Positions 12,005-23,413 are shown, counted from the first letter of the stretch. The stretch: 64,000 bases of DNA from Symsagittifera roscoffensis (GCF_963678635.1 NC_087070.1:9024539-9088538), one strand, 5' to 3'. The notes: generated by a model not told the origin, from the letters alone. Translations and numbers: made by a program.

Positions 12005-15000
12005 TTGGTAGTTTCCACTAGCTGTTTGTCTTGGCTACTGAATGTTTCTTCAGTTTTTACATCTTCGAAGTACACAGCGACAGTTTTTTGGGTTGTTATT
12101 GCGTTGTGGGTTTGCTGACAGTGCATGGGAGTACTAAGTTTTTGATTTTGGTCTTCATGTTTCTGAAATATGTCTTTTTTTTGTGTTTTTTCTTGATGCG
12201 ATCTTTTGTGGTACAATTTTTTTCATTTTTCAGGACACTCTGTGGCTAGTTAAGTCATCTTGATGTGTTCATTGATGTTCCATTCATCAGTTCTAATGGG
12301 TTAGCGATCGTTGCAGAAGCGGATCTGCTCTGTGGTATTTTTTTATCCGAAAAAATTTTCATCACAAATTGGTAGTTTCCACTAGCTTCTGGTCTTGGCT
12401 ACTGAATGTTTCTTCAGTTTTGACATCTTTGAAAAGCACAGCGACAATTTTTTTGGGTTGTTAATGCGTTGTAGGTTTGCTGAGAGTTCATGGGAGTACT
12501 AAGTTTTTGATTTTGGTCTTGATATTTCTGAAATATGTCTTTTTTGTGTTTGTTCTTGATGCGATCTTTTGAGGTACAAATTTTTTCATTTTTCAGGACA
12601 CGCTGTGGCTAGTTAAGTCATCTTGATGTGTTCATTGATGTTCCATTCATCAGTTCTAATGGGTTAGCGATCGTTGCAGAAACGGATTTGCTCTTCGGTA
12701 TTTTTTTGTCCGAAAAGTTGTCGTCACAAATTGGTAGTTTCCATTAGCTTCTGGTCTTGGATACTGATTGCTTCTTCAGTTTTGACATCTTTGGAATACG
12801 CAGCGCTGCTTTTTTGGTTTGTTAATGCGTTGTTGGTATGCTGACTGTTCATGGGACTTCTGGGTTTTGGATTTTGCTATTTATGTTTCTGAAATATGTC
12901 TTTTTGTGTTCATCCTAGATGCGATTTTTTGTGGTACAAATTTTTTCATTTTCCAGGGCAGTGTGTGGCTAGTTAGGAAGTTTTGATGAGGTCATTGTTG
13001 TTCCAATCATCAATTCTACTTAGTTAGCGATCGTTCCAGAAGCGGATTTGTGCTGTAGTGATTTTTTGTCCGAAGAAAGTTGTCGTCAGAAATTGGTAGT
13101 TTCCACTAGCTGTTTGTCTTGGCTACTGAATGTTTCCTCAGTTTTTACATCGTCGAAATACACAGCGACAGTTTTTTGGGTAGTTAATGCGTTGTGGGTA
13201 TGCTGACAACTCATGGGAGTACAAAGTTTTTGATTTTGTTCCTTGTATTTCTGAAATATGTCTTTTTTTATGTTCAGCCTTGATGTGATTTTTTTGTGGT
13301 ACAATTTTTTTTCATTTTTGAGGACAGTGTGTGGCTAGTTAAGAAATCTTGATGTGTTCATTTTTGTTCCATTCCTCATTTTTACTGGCTTAGCGATCAT
13401 TGCAGAAGTGGATTTGCGCAGTGGTCATTTTTGTCCGAAAAAATTTGTCGTTACAAATTGGTAGTTTCCTTTACCTTCTGGTCTCGGCTACTGATTGTTT
13501 TGACAACCAAAAAATACAGCGACATTTTTTGGGTGGTTAACGCGTTGTGCGTTTGCTGACGGCTCATGGGAGTATTGGGTTTTTGATTTTGGTTTTTATG
13601 TTTCTGAAAGATGTCTTTTTTTGAGTTTGTTCTTGATGCGATCTTTTGTGGTACAAAATTTTTCATTTTTCAGGACACTGTATGGCTAGTTAAGTCATCT
13701 TGATATGTTCATTGTTGTTCCATTCATCAGTTCTACTGGCTTAGCGATCATTGCAGAAGTGGAGTTGCGCTGTGGTGGTTTTTTGTCCGAAAAAAGTTGT
13801 CACAAATTGGTAGTTTCCACTAGCTTCTGATCTTGGCTACTGAATGTTTCTTCAGTTTTGACATCTTGCAAATACGCAGCGCTGCTTTTTTTTGGTTTGT
13901 TAATGCATTGTGGGTTTGCTGACTGTTTATGGGATTTCTGGGTTTTGGTATTTGGAATTTATGTTTCTTGAAATATGTCTTTTTTTTGTTCAGCCTTGAT
14001 GCGATTTTTTGTGGTACAATTTTTTTCTTTTTGCAGGACAGTGTGTGGCTACTTAAGTTAGCTTGAAGTGTTCATTATTGTTCCATTCATCAGTTCCACT
14101 GTGTTAGCGATCGTTGCGGCAGCGGATTTGCTCTGTGGTAATTTTTATCCGAAAAAAGTAGTCGTCACAAATTGGTAGTTTCCACTAGCTTCTGGTCTTG
14201 GCTACTGAATGTTTCTTCAGTTTTGACACCTTTAAAATACGCAGCGCTGCCTTTTTGGTTTGTTAATGCGTTGTGGTTATGCTGACTGTTCATGGGACTT
14301 CTGGGTTTTGGATTTTGGATTTAATGTTTCTGAAATATGTCTTTTTTTGTGCTTGTTCTTGGTGCGATCTTTTGTGTTACAAATTTTTTCATTTTCCAGG
14401 ACACTTTGTGGCTAGTTAAGTCATCTTAATGTGTTCATTATTGTTCCATTCATCAATTCTACTGGGTTAGCGATCGTTGCAGAAGCGGATCTGCTCTGTG
14501 GTATTTTTTTATCCGAAAAAATTGTCGTCACAAATTGGTAGTTTCCACTAGCTTCTGGTCTTGGCTACTGAATGTTTCTTCAGTTTTGACATCTTTGAAA
14601 AGCACAGCGACAATTTTTTTGGGTTGTTAATGCGTTGTAGGTTTGCTGAGAGTTCATGGAAGTATTAAGATTTTGATTTTGGTCTTTATATTTCTGAAAT
14701 ATGTCTTTTTTTGTGCTTGTTCTTGATGCGATCTTTTGAGGTACAAATTTTTTCATTTTTCAGGACACTCTGTGGCTAGTTAAGTCATCTTGATGTGTTC
14801 ATTGATGTTCCATTCATCAGTTCTAATGGGTTAGCGATCGTTTCAGAAACGGATTTGCTCTGCGTTATTTTTTTGTCCGAAAAGTTGTCGTCACAAATTG
14901 GTAGTTTCCATTAGCTTCTGGTCTTGGTTACTGATTGCTTCTTCAGTTTTGACATCTTTGAAATACGCAGCGCTGCTTTTTTGGTTTGTTAATGCGTTGT

Positions 15001-15615
15001 TGGTATGCTGACTGTTCATGGGACTTCTGGGTTTTGGATTTTGCTATTTATGTTTCTGAAATATGTCTTTTTATGTTCATCCTAGATGCAATTTTTTGTG
15101 GTACAAATTTTTTCATTTTCCAGGACAGTGTGTGGCTAGTTAGGAAGTTTTGATGAGTTCATTGTTGTTCCAATCATCAATTCTACTTAGTTAGCGATCG
15201 TTCCAGAACCGGATTTGTGCTGTAGTGATTTTTTGTCCGAAGAAAGTTGTCGTCAGAAATTGGTAGTTTCCACTAGCTGTTTGTCTTGGCTACTGAATGT
15301 TTCTTCAGTTTTTACATCTTCGAAATACACAGCGACAGCTTTTTGGGTTGTTATTGCGTTGTGGGTTTGCTGACAGTTCATGGGAGTACTAAGTTTTTGA
15401 TTTTGGTCTTCATGTTTCTGAAATATGTCTTTTCTTTGTGTTTGTTCTTGATGCGATCTTTTGTGGTACAAATTTTTTCATTTTCCAGGACAGTGTGTGG
15501 CTAGTTAAGAAGTCTTGATGAGTTCATTGTTGTTCCAATCATCAATTTCACTGGGTTAGCGATCGTTGCAGAAGTGGATTTGCGCTGTGGTGATTTTTGT
15601 CCGAAAAAAGTTGTT
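12005..15615. repeat. Diverged, mosaic inner edge of the 363-bp satellite
   Basis: Here most monomers belong to a second class, with GGTTAGCGATCGTTGCAGAA in place of GCTTAGCGATCATTGCAGAA, GATGCGATCTTTTG in place of GATGTGATTTTTTTG, and extra GTCGTCAC words. Stretches of the homogeneous class reappear inside it, about 13,160-13,440 and 13,740-13,870. A block of three monomers from 12,375 is repeated from 14,541 at an offset of ~2,166 bp. Individual monomers switch class part-way through. Confidence 0.8.
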
Positions 15616-15646
15616 CAAGATCGAAACTAAAATGAAAGCATATCAT

Positions 15647-15720
15647 GACCAGCTAGTCTAGCGGTAACGTACTAGACCTGAAACCGAAAGGTCGCCGGTT
15701 TGAATCCCGGTCATTCCAAG
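15647..15720 (+). tRNA. tRNA-like sequence, degenerate; probable tRNA-derived SINE head or tRNA pseudogene
   Basis: A good RNA polymerase III A box (TAGTCTAGCGG, 15,654-15,664) and B box (GGTTTGAATCC, 15,697-15,707, one mismatch from GGTTCGANTCC) lie 43 bp apart start to start, as in a tRNA gene. The D arm can pair (CTAGT with ACTAG). No 7-bp acceptor stem pairs in the expected place. The anticodon arm pairs only as GACC/GGTC around an 11-base loop, so no anticodon can be assigned safely. A perfect 8-bp hairpin follows (TTCCAAGT at 15,714, ACTTGGAA at 15,738). I see no second copy in the window. A decayed tRNA gene is the main alternative to a SINE. Confidence 0.5.
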
Positions 15721-16005
15721 TATTTTACTACTAAAAAACTTGGAATACACTTGATTTGAACCGGATAAAAATGTTCCTAAGTCAAACTTGTTTTTAAATG
15801 ATGTTCTGGACATGAACTTAATTAGACTTTGACCAGAATTGACTTCTAACTTCTGGCAAGCGTGAAAATCCCCTTTTATTGGCAAAAGTAGTGACAATAA
15901 AGTCGCTTTCGATTTCGATTTTGTTTAAAACTTGATAATTTTGTGCCGAAACAGATATTATTCCGTTGTTTCCTCTTAATGATTTTCGATAATTATTGAA
16001 GGAAA

Positions 16006-16008
<3 letters not shown>
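15721..16008. other. Unique AT-rich spacer, nothing recognised
   Basis: About 290 bp between the tRNA-like sequence and the TA microsatellite. Apart from the right arm of the small hairpin at 15,738-15,745 it shows no coding frame or repeat. It could be the tRNA-unrelated body of a SINE, but there is no second copy in the window to test that. Confidence 0.5.

Positions 16009-16056
<48 letters not shown>
16009..16056. repeat. (TA)24 microsatellite
   Basis: Uninterrupted alternating AT for 48 bp. Open frames running through it, reading IYIYIY, are artefacts. Confidence 0.98.
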
Positions 16057-16058
<2 letters not shown>

Positions 16059-16255
16059 AACAATCGTGTTCTCAATCGAGATACATACAGCCAATCTACA
16101 GACCAACGATATACTCGACCGACCCAACACATACCGAACACAGGTGGAAACATGGTCCGCCGACAATCGACGACAAACCAGACGAAACTCTTGACGACTC
16201 AGTTTTTTGTGAGCGAGAAGTACCTCAGTGAAAGGTGATTTTGCAATTTCACGAA

Positions 16256-17137
16256 GGTGTATGGAGACAGCTACATGCAAGTGAGACAGGAATCTCCTCA
16301 ACCGTTTGTGATGGCCGAAGTTGACAAAAAAAACTATTGTAAGACGTAATTTTTCAGTTTATTTTCTCGTAAACCAGAGCTATAATTGTTTTACGATCCT
16401 TTAAAATTTTTCATGTGACCCATCAAATCCATTCAATGTGCTAAAATGTTGATTTCATTATGTTTACTGTGCTTTTCTTTGATTTTTAACTCTTATCCCG
16501 CCAAAAACTGAATTAGAATGAAATTTAAATCAAAACGTCTAGAAACCATAACAAAATTTGTTCAATTTTACAATTAGAACTGATTAAAAAAACATATTTT
16601 CCTGGAAATTTTTCATTATAAAGAAGTTAAATACCGTTAGAAAGCACACTTTTCAAAATTATAAATTTCGATTAAGTCAACAACGTTCGAACATGAGGTG
16701 TATGCAGACAGCTACATGCAAGTGAGACAGGAATCTCCCCAACCGTTTGTGATGGCCGAAGTTGACAAAAAAAAACTATTGTAAGACGTAATTTTTCAGT
16801 TTATTTTCTCGTAAACCAGAGCTATAATTGTTTTACGATCCTTTAAAATTTTTTATGTGACCCATCAAATCCATTCAATGTGCTAAAATGTTGATTTCAT
16901 TATGTTTACTGTGCTTTTCTTTGATTTTTAACTCTTATCCCGCCAAAAACTGAATTAGAATGAAATTTAAATCAAAACGTCTAGAAACCATAACAAAATT
17001 TCTTCAATTTTACCATTAGAACTGATTAAAAAAACATATTTTCAGGGAAATTTTTCATTATAAAGAAATTAAATACCGTTAGAAAGCACACTTTTCAAAA
17101 TTATAAATTTCGATTAAGTCAACAACGTTCGAACATG
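16256..17137. repeat. 441-bp tandem duplication
   Basis: Unit 1 (16,256-16,696) and unit 2 (16,697-17,137) start with GGTGTATGGAGACAGC or GGTGTATGCAGACAGC and both end with AACGTTCGAACATG. They differ at only a handful of positions. There is no internal sequence between them, no TG...CA ends and no target duplication, so these are not LTRs. The content is AT-rich and non-coding. Confidence 0.95.
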
Positions 17138-17995
17138 TTAAATTAATTTTTTCCGCCAAAATTTGTATTGTAGTAGATTTGCGTTCAATTTTTCAAAAAG
17201 TTTCAAATGCTTTGTAATTAAAAAACCGAGATCAGATAAAAAAACATATTTTTTTTCATAGGATAATTAAGAATATTGTGAAATAATTTAATACCTTTTC
17301 TGTTATAGTTAGGATATATGTGAAATTTAAAAGAGGTTTAACCAACCACTTTTTTTCCACTAAAACCAACCCGTTTCTTTGATTAACCCAAAAAAAATTG
17401 CATAAAAAGGGTTTTTTTTTGGGCTTTAAACGTTGATCTCCACAAAGCCTTGCAATACAGGTTCTGACCCCAAGTTAAAAAATGCGTACCTTACTGAGAG
17501 CAGCAATATGAGTGGTCGGAAGACTATATTCCGACCGTGTAACAAAAAGTTAGAAAATTGGTATAGTATGAGGCTTTTCCAGAAAGAAATGTCTGTATCT
17601 CTTCAGTGGATGGTCTGAACATAGTCGCGCAATATATCATTATACTGCTACCGACCAGTTAATTAATTTTGTTCAGGGGTCTAAAGACTATAGGACCTCA
17701 AGTTTACGAGATAAAATTTTTCAACATTTTTTCGAGATTTAAAAACTCAAGTTCTTTTTTGTATTTTGATTGAAGACTTGTCGAACCTTCGGTTATAAAC
17801 TGACTTAATATGCTCTCATTTTCCTAGCAAGTTGATAAGTATAATGCAGGGAGGCAGAGATTTTTAATTTACAAAATGTTTATACATGAAGACAGCAAAT
17901 GAAAGCTATTAAATATCAATCTGAAATTCAAGTTTAAATCTTTATACACAATAAAACCAAATTAAAATCAATCAAACGCAACCACAGTTTCAAAG
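17138..17995. other. AT-rich intergenic DNA, nothing recognised
   Basis: I see no convincing reading frame. The only structure is a weak inverted repeat near 17,385-17,425 (AACCCAAAAAAAA and TTTTTTTTGGGC). Confidence 0.5.
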
Positions 17996-18620
17996 TTAGA
18001 TAAAATCTAGATACTCTTCAGCTTTTTCTAGTGTTGTTAGCTTTCGCTTTTTCTTTGATGCAAGGCATAGAGAAGGAGTCAAATTTTCCATGTGATTACT
18101 CAGTGTCGCTTCGGGCGTGGGCGTTGGAGTTGAAGAAACTGGTTCATCAAGCCATGGTGACACTGTAGGAGAAGGATCAGCTTTCGGAAAACTGATATTG
18201 GTGATTCAATCTGTTCCATTCCCCATAAACGATCAAAAAATTCAATTTCTTCAAAGTACTGTAACTGGTTTTCACACATCGGAGTAACATCACAATCGTA
18301 TTTATACAAAAACTTATTTACTGGTTTTGACAAAGTTGAAATATAAACTTGAAGAGCAAGAGGCCCGTCAGGATCCGTATATTTACCAGAATTTGTAAGG
18401 TAATTCAAAAACTTTATATTCAGTTCTTCGTCTTCCTTTCACCTTTTTAACGAAAGTTTACTGAATATATGTTAAAAAAATGTTGGGAATCATAATGTGA
18501 TGTGTACAAGTCCACTCATCAGAATTTAATTTTTTTCTTCGTTAATTATTGCTACAAAATTACCGGTAACGTTTTCATAAAAAAATGGTTCTTTCCTGAT
18601 TGGAATATCCGGCAATAATA
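17996..18620 (-). pseudogene. Unrecognised gene remnant, C-terminal part, minus strand
   Basis: Three stretches on the minus strand read like coding sequence and follow each other. An open piece around 18,620-18,530 includes PDIPIRKEPFFYENV. A second runs from 18,440 to about 18,190 and includes TDPDGPLALQVYIS and the start of an acidic region. A third, after a frameshift near 18,190, runs to the stop at 17,996-17,998. It has a Ser/Thr/Pro-rich linker (STPTPTPEATL) and a basic nuclear-signal-like segment KKKRKLTTLEKAEEYLDFI. A TGA and at least two frame changes break it. I do not recognise the family. Its place beside Polinton genes and its opposite strand suggest a Polinton gene, but a host-gene fragment cannot be excluded. 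Confidence 0.5.
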
Positions 18621-18633
18621 TAACAAGGCGTTT

Positions 18634-19207
18634 TTGAAGAAAAGTTGGAAAAAAATGACAAACGTAACGCGGAAAGAAAAGAAACTGAAATTAATTGTGA
18701 AAACTCCTCAAGAGAATAAAATAGGGATTGGTTCTTCTAAAATTAGAAATTTTAAGACCTCCTATGTAGTTTTTGATCAATTTAATAAGGGAAGGCCTGT
18801 AAAAAATTTATGTTACCCTGCGTGGTATTCTATGTTAATCTAATTTGCAGTCAAACAAATAGCTTGTATCAAAAATAACGTTTAAACATTGTGACCTTTT
18901 AGACCCATTAAAATTATTATCAGTTGTACAAGCCCAAAATACTAATCCATTTGAACCAAATTGCAATCCAATATCTTTGCAATATACAGAACATGTGTAT
19001 ATAAATTCAAATAGATACAACGCTTTCTTTTGCAGACATATACAATCAATCGGAACCATTTCTTTCTATTCAGTTTTTAATCAAGTTAATTTGAAAATTT
19101 ACTCGTTACAATTAGTAAAACCAAAACAAGCACCACAGAAAATGCAGATAAAGATTTTGGCGATTGCTATTTCGATATTTCGGAAAACAGTAATTGTGTA
19201 TTCCTGA
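18634..19207 (+). other. Possible coding remnant, strand uncertain
   Basis: A 69-codon plus-strand frame at 18,634-18,843 is followed by another at about 18,860-19,207. It reads with balanced residue content (for example VVQAQNTNPFEPNC). However, the minus strand over 18,835-19,059 is equally open and includes several cysteines. Both readings look protein-like and neither matches a family I know. It probably belongs to the decayed Polinton or a neighbouring dead gene. Confidence 0.25.
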
Positions 19208-19459
19208 AAACTTATGTATTCCTGAAAGTTTTCAAAAAAGCAACTGAAGGCGCTGAATTTTAATGTGTACAAAGGCTTTCCTTAGGCAGCGAAGAATTTT
19301 AAAAATTACTAAAATCGGGAAAGTCAATCCGAGCGCAAATTTCTGATACTGTTGAAAACAAAGTCAGTCACAGTCTAATTGTAAGCGAGCCAGGAAATCT
19401 CAACTTTCCTCAAACAGAAACGATTTCAAGCACGACTCGAATTAATATTTCTTCACAAA

Positions 19460-20251
19460 ATGGCAGAAGCTATATTCGAATTTGTGTTACCTGATTATTT
19501 CAAAAAAATTTCAACCCAATTTCAAATTTGTTTTACCGAAAAAATTCCTAATTTATCTTCTTTTAAAAATTATGTTTTTGGAAGCCACTTCAAATCTGAC
19601 AATTGCCCTTTTTCAGTCGAGAATGAAAAAAAAAACGGATTAGCATATATTGATTCAAGTAGATTCAGAGGATTAATTTAACCAATTTTTCCTTCTCAAA
19701 AATGCTTCAGTGTTCCTTGTATTTTCACTTGCTTCAAATAGTTAGTTTCTCCTGCTAAAGTTGTCAAAGGAAACGACGAGCTATTTGACAAGCTTAAACT
19801 ATCGCTCACTTATTCAGCACAACCTGTTGCAGCCAATCTCGATTGGTTAGATTTCACTGCAATCGAAAAACGTTTACCCAAATTATTGCTTTCTGCAACA
19901 TCATCTAACAACCAAACTTCATCAAATAAAAACGTTTGCAAGAAATCTCTGCCGTTGGAGGGCAGAAACGAACTGATAATACAGTTACGCCTGCTGCATC
20001 ATCGACGTCAAACAAATCCGAAAGAGTTTCGACTTCAGTTTCAAAGAAAAACTTAGAAAGCAGACATGTTCAAACAGATGAGATGGATGAATACAGAAAC
20101 TTTGAAAAGATTTGATAGTTTGATCAATGGACTCCTTTCTGCCATTTTTTGTAAAATAAGGAATATTTTGACAAGTATATATGGAAAATTTAATGTAGAT
20201 ACTGATGTTTTATTTGTGAAATTTATTGTTGAAGAGAAAGTTAAGTTTTAA
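19460..20251 (+). pseudogene. Unrecognised coding remnants, plus strand
   Basis: Three short open stretches follow one another: 19,460-19,681 (73 codons from an ATG); about 19,742-20,010, which reads with protein-like composition (YSAQPVAANLDWLDFTAIEK) but has a stop just before it; and 20,066-20,251 (61 codons). Stops and frame changes separate them. The position upstream of the ATPase suggests decayed Polinton genes. No family is recognised. Confidence 0.35.
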
Positions 20252-20298
20252 TTGATACTATTCCTTATTCCGTTTTTATTATATTGAGTTTAATAAAC

Positions 20299-20706
20299 AT
20301 GATTTCAACTTTCGATTTAAAACTTATTCATGAAGTTTTTATAGACTTAAAATCACAATATCCAGATAAATCAGTCAGATATCAGTATGTTTTAGCCACT
20401 TGTTTGTATTTGGATGCTGATTTTAATTTGGATTCTGTTTTGAAAAACAGACCACATAGTGGTTTAATTGGAATAGACAATTCGTCGCTCGACAAACAAT
20501 TGAAACAATTCAAATTTTTTAGAATACATGCTACATTGCATGACGCAGCAGGATATTTGCAAGAAAAAATTCATACCGGTCCTGGGTACACATATGTTTT
20601 GGCTTGTCCAATAAAAAACTGTTACCTGGGTCACCTGACAGGTATTGCGTTTTGCTTATTTCTTAAAGCACTCAAACCAAAGTTATTTTGTTGGTTGGAA
20701 TATTGA
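20299..20706 (+). CDS. Unknown 135-residue protein, possibly Polinton-encoded
   Basis: This is the longest intact frame upstream of the ATPase. The first ATG is at 20,299, and the frame is open from 20,284. Residue composition is protein-like, with acidic and aromatic residues spread evenly and a GPGYTYVLACP segment near residue 95, followed by GHLTGIAF. After the stop at 20,704-20,706 another frame stays open briefly (ILSESHVNPKNEN), so the protein may have been longer and is now frameshifted near its end. It lies just left of the duplicated block and occurs once. I do not recognise a family and assign no function. Confidence 0.4.
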   Translation: MISTFDLKLIHEVFIDLKSQYPDKSVRYQYVLATCLYLDADFNLDSVLKNRPHSGLIGIDNSSLDKQLKQFKFFRIHATLHDAAGYLQEKIHTGPGYTYVLACPIKNCYLGHLTGIAFCLFLKALKPKLFCWLEY

Positions 20707-21537
20707 GTGAAAGTCATGTTAACCCAAAGAACGAAAACTAAAAATTTGTTTTTCAACCATCCCAACATTTTAAATATTGAAGGATTCAAATGTGGCAAGA
20801 AACTTTTGATCATAAAGGAACTAGGAGTTGAACGAGGAGTTGATTTGCCTGTTGAACCGAAATGAAGACTCACATATTTATTCCAAGTTTTGTGAATATA
20901 AATAAATATAATAATTGATTGTTCTCATTTTATTTGATCTTGTGTGAACACTAGTTGATAACCTGTCGTGTTTGAAATTTCAAAATTTCAAAAAAATGTT
21001 TTTGCCAAAACAAAACACACAAACTGAAACTAACAAGTGAAAATTTACCAAAAGAGTTATTAGACGAAAGCAGAACCGGAAACGTAGAAAAAATTGTTCG
21101 GATACACATGATAAACAAAATCATAGCAAGATATATAAGAAAATACAAACCAAACGGCAATCGGCCAGAGAGAAAAAAAGGCGACTGGTATGCAGTTTTA
21201 ACTATCAACCTTGATACAAATTATCAAAAAAAAATTTCTAGTAAACAAGGAAAATGATGAAACCACTGCCGAAAAAACAATGATTGCGACTTTGTAGACA
21301 TTGGTTGTGTCAAACAGTCTTTATACCATGAAAACAGATCTTGAGAATTTTGTAATTCTGTTTCTCATCCGTCTGCAGAAGTTGTCTTTTTCACACAAGT
21401 CTTTTTCAAATTCATTTTGCTATCTTTATCAATTTCAAATTGTCTTTTTACAACCTTAGTTGTGACGAGACTGCAATTTGGCTTTTAATTTTATCCAGTA
21501 CAGTTGGTTACATGTTACCCAATCCCAAGTTATAATA

Positions 21538-22257
21538 ATGAATAAGATAAATTCAACAAAAGGTCGTCTGTTCATGTCCGTTTCAGGTCCCTCGGGATCT
21601 GGCAAAACTGATTTAATTTTTCAAATGCTTCTCAGAGGTACATTCAATTCATCGTATTTTATTTTGTTTTTATTTTATATTTTATTTTTATCTTCACGAT
21701 CAACCCAAATACCGTTCCTTTGTTTCTCACAGCAATTTTTTGATATTGAATTTATAAAATTGTCCAGCTTTTAAAATGTTAATAGCTTACGAGGTTGCAT
21801 GATTGTCTTTGATGATACCTGTGAAGAAATTTTTAATGAAAAAAATTTTGTTATTTTAACTACACTAGGCCGACATAAAATAGTTCATGTTATTTATGTC
21901 AAGCACAATTTATTTCAGCAAAGTAAGCAATCACGTACAATATAATTGAATACATCTCGCTTAATTTTGTTCAAATCACCTCGAGACATTCAATAAAATG
22001 ATTATTTGGGCAGACAATTGAATAATGCAAAATTCCTCCGTCATGCGTATCAGTTGGCAACGAAAGATTATTTCGGTCATCTGTTGATAGAATTGGATCC
22101 CAAAACTTCAGAATGTCTTCGTTATTCGTCAAACATAATTCCACCATCGCCAACCACTTTCTATTTACCATCCTCAAAAGCAGTTATCACATCTCTTGAA
22201 AATGAAAGAGAAAGAATTATGTATATTGAAGCAAATCCTCAACAGTCACCATTGTAG
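21538..22257 (+). pseudogene. ATP: Polinton packaging ATPase (FtsK/HerA-type), copy 1, inactivated
   Basis: In Polintons and related viruses this ATPase pumps DNA into the capsid. From the ATG at 21,538 one frame carries the Walker A motif GPSGSGKT (21,586-21,609). A Walker B-like segment CMIVFDDTCEE starts at 21,796. The C-terminal half includes LGRHKIVHVIYVKHNL, LFKSPRD and LGRQLNNAKFLRHAY, ending at TAG 22,255-22,257. In-frame TAA codons at 21,772, 21,943 and 21,994 inactivate it. No frameshift is needed to read through, but the stretch between Walker A and Walker B looks randomised. The length of ~240 codons is close to the family's usual size. Confidence 0.87.
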
Positions 22258-22369
22258 ATCAATTTTGACAGGAACTGATTCAAATTTTAGTTAGATTTTT
22301 TGCGATTGTTTTGTAAATGTTTTTCCGGGACATGTTCCAGCTAACAAAAGTTTCATCGAGAAGAGGAAA

Positions 22370-23413
22370 GTACCATTTGAAAAAAATGTTGACCCGAAGT
22401 TTAGTATCCGAGAAAAACGAAAAGTTTTGGCAAACAATATTTCACTGGTTAAATCAATCGGAGAATCGTGTTACATTTACCTGAAAAACTAGAACCTTAG
22501 GCATGTATACTGAAGAATTTATCCTCATTCCTCAAAAAACATTTGCTCCAGATGAAAAAACTGCACCAAATTCTCAAATCTTTCATAATCCATTAGTTAT
22601 TGTCAAATCATCTCAACTCAATTCCAGAACGAAATACCAGCCGTGATAAACCCGACATCTCAATTTCCTTTAATACCTAGTAGTGTAGTACCAAATCTTC
22701 GAAAAAGAAAATTATCTACACTTACTAATTTCAGTAGTGATGCTGATGATGAAGCAGAAAAAATGTTGACTCATACAATTCTCTGCAGCAAACAAGTTCA
22801 AAGAGAATAGAAAAAAAACGATGAAAAAAGTAATGGAAAAACTGCTGAAATATTTCGAAAGGTTATGGAATCCATTCAAGAGCTATTGAAAGCTAATAAA
22901 TTGGCAAGGGCAAACATGGCAAACATAGCGCTAAGGCAGTTGAATCCTTTACTTTAGACGTTCACGGATTTAATTTAATTCAAGCACAATCAACACTCGT
23001 TAAAATTGAATCTTTTTTGTACGATACACAGCAAAAGACAAAAAAACTTGATGGTGTTTTTTTATCCACAAATTTTGAAAGAACTGAATCTTGATCATAG
23101 TTTAGTGTCCAACACTAATGCCAAACAGATTCTCCGCTCGCTTAAGAGCGAAGCAGCTAAGCCCTCAACTTTATCCTTCTTTGTCTCCGACACCCGACAA
23201 CTGAGGAATAGAACAGATCAAAACCCTCCTCTTCGAATACTCGATCGACAACTGTCAAACCCAGAAACAAACAATCCGACAAAAGAAAAATCCAGAAAAA
23301 AAAAGATTTTTTTCCCTACCAACGACGACAATGACGACGATGATAAAAACTATGAAAGCAGTAAAGAATCCTTTGCGACGTCAACAAAAGAATGGAAATC
23401 CTACTATCAGTGA
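22370..23413 (+). pseudogene. Polinton-associated unknown gene remnant between ATPase and integrase
   Basis: Coding-like pieces change frame several times. One near 22,504-22,640 includes EEFILIPQKTFAPDE. A low-complexity acidic stretch follows near 22,735, then a helical piece near 22,840-22,950 (MESIQELLKANKLARANMA), and last an open frame at 23,006-23,413 with an Asp-rich tail near 23,330 (DDNDDDDK). The order and the presence of a small helical protein here fit Polinton accessory ORFs, but I cannot name it. The whole segment is deleted from unit 2 of the duplication. Confidence 0.45.

Larger units (their letters stand above)
1..15615. repeat. Satellite array, ~363-bp monomer, about 43 copies
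   Basis: Head-to-tail copies are recognised by the recurring word GTTTCCACTAGCTTCTG, at 1, 361, 728, 1091, 1454, 1817, 2181, 2546, 2909, 3275 and so on, a spacing of 360-367 bp. Length varies mainly in T-runs. Monomers up to ~11.2 kb differ by few substitutions. From there to 15.6 kb they diverge and mix two sequence classes, as expected at an array edge. The array is cut by the left end of the window, so its true length is unknown. I recognise no named satellite family. A centromeric or heterochromatic role is possible but not shown by the sequence. Confidence 0.97.

Noticed and set aside
1-15615. CENP-B box in the 363-bp satellite
   Set aside because: No TTCGnnnnAnnCGGG match is visible. 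The monomer has almost no CGG words at all.
15993-16301. Overlapping frames through the TA repeat reading IYIYIY on both strands
   Set aside because: Alternating TA has no stops in several frames. There is no other support.
16256-17137. The 441-bp duplicated units as a pair of retroviral LTRs
   Set aside because: The copies abut with no internal region, primer-binding site or TG...CA ends. A plain tandem duplication explains them.
17996-18620. DNA polymerase B of the Polinton
   Set aside because: None of the polymerase or exonuclease motifs can be seen in the readable pieces.
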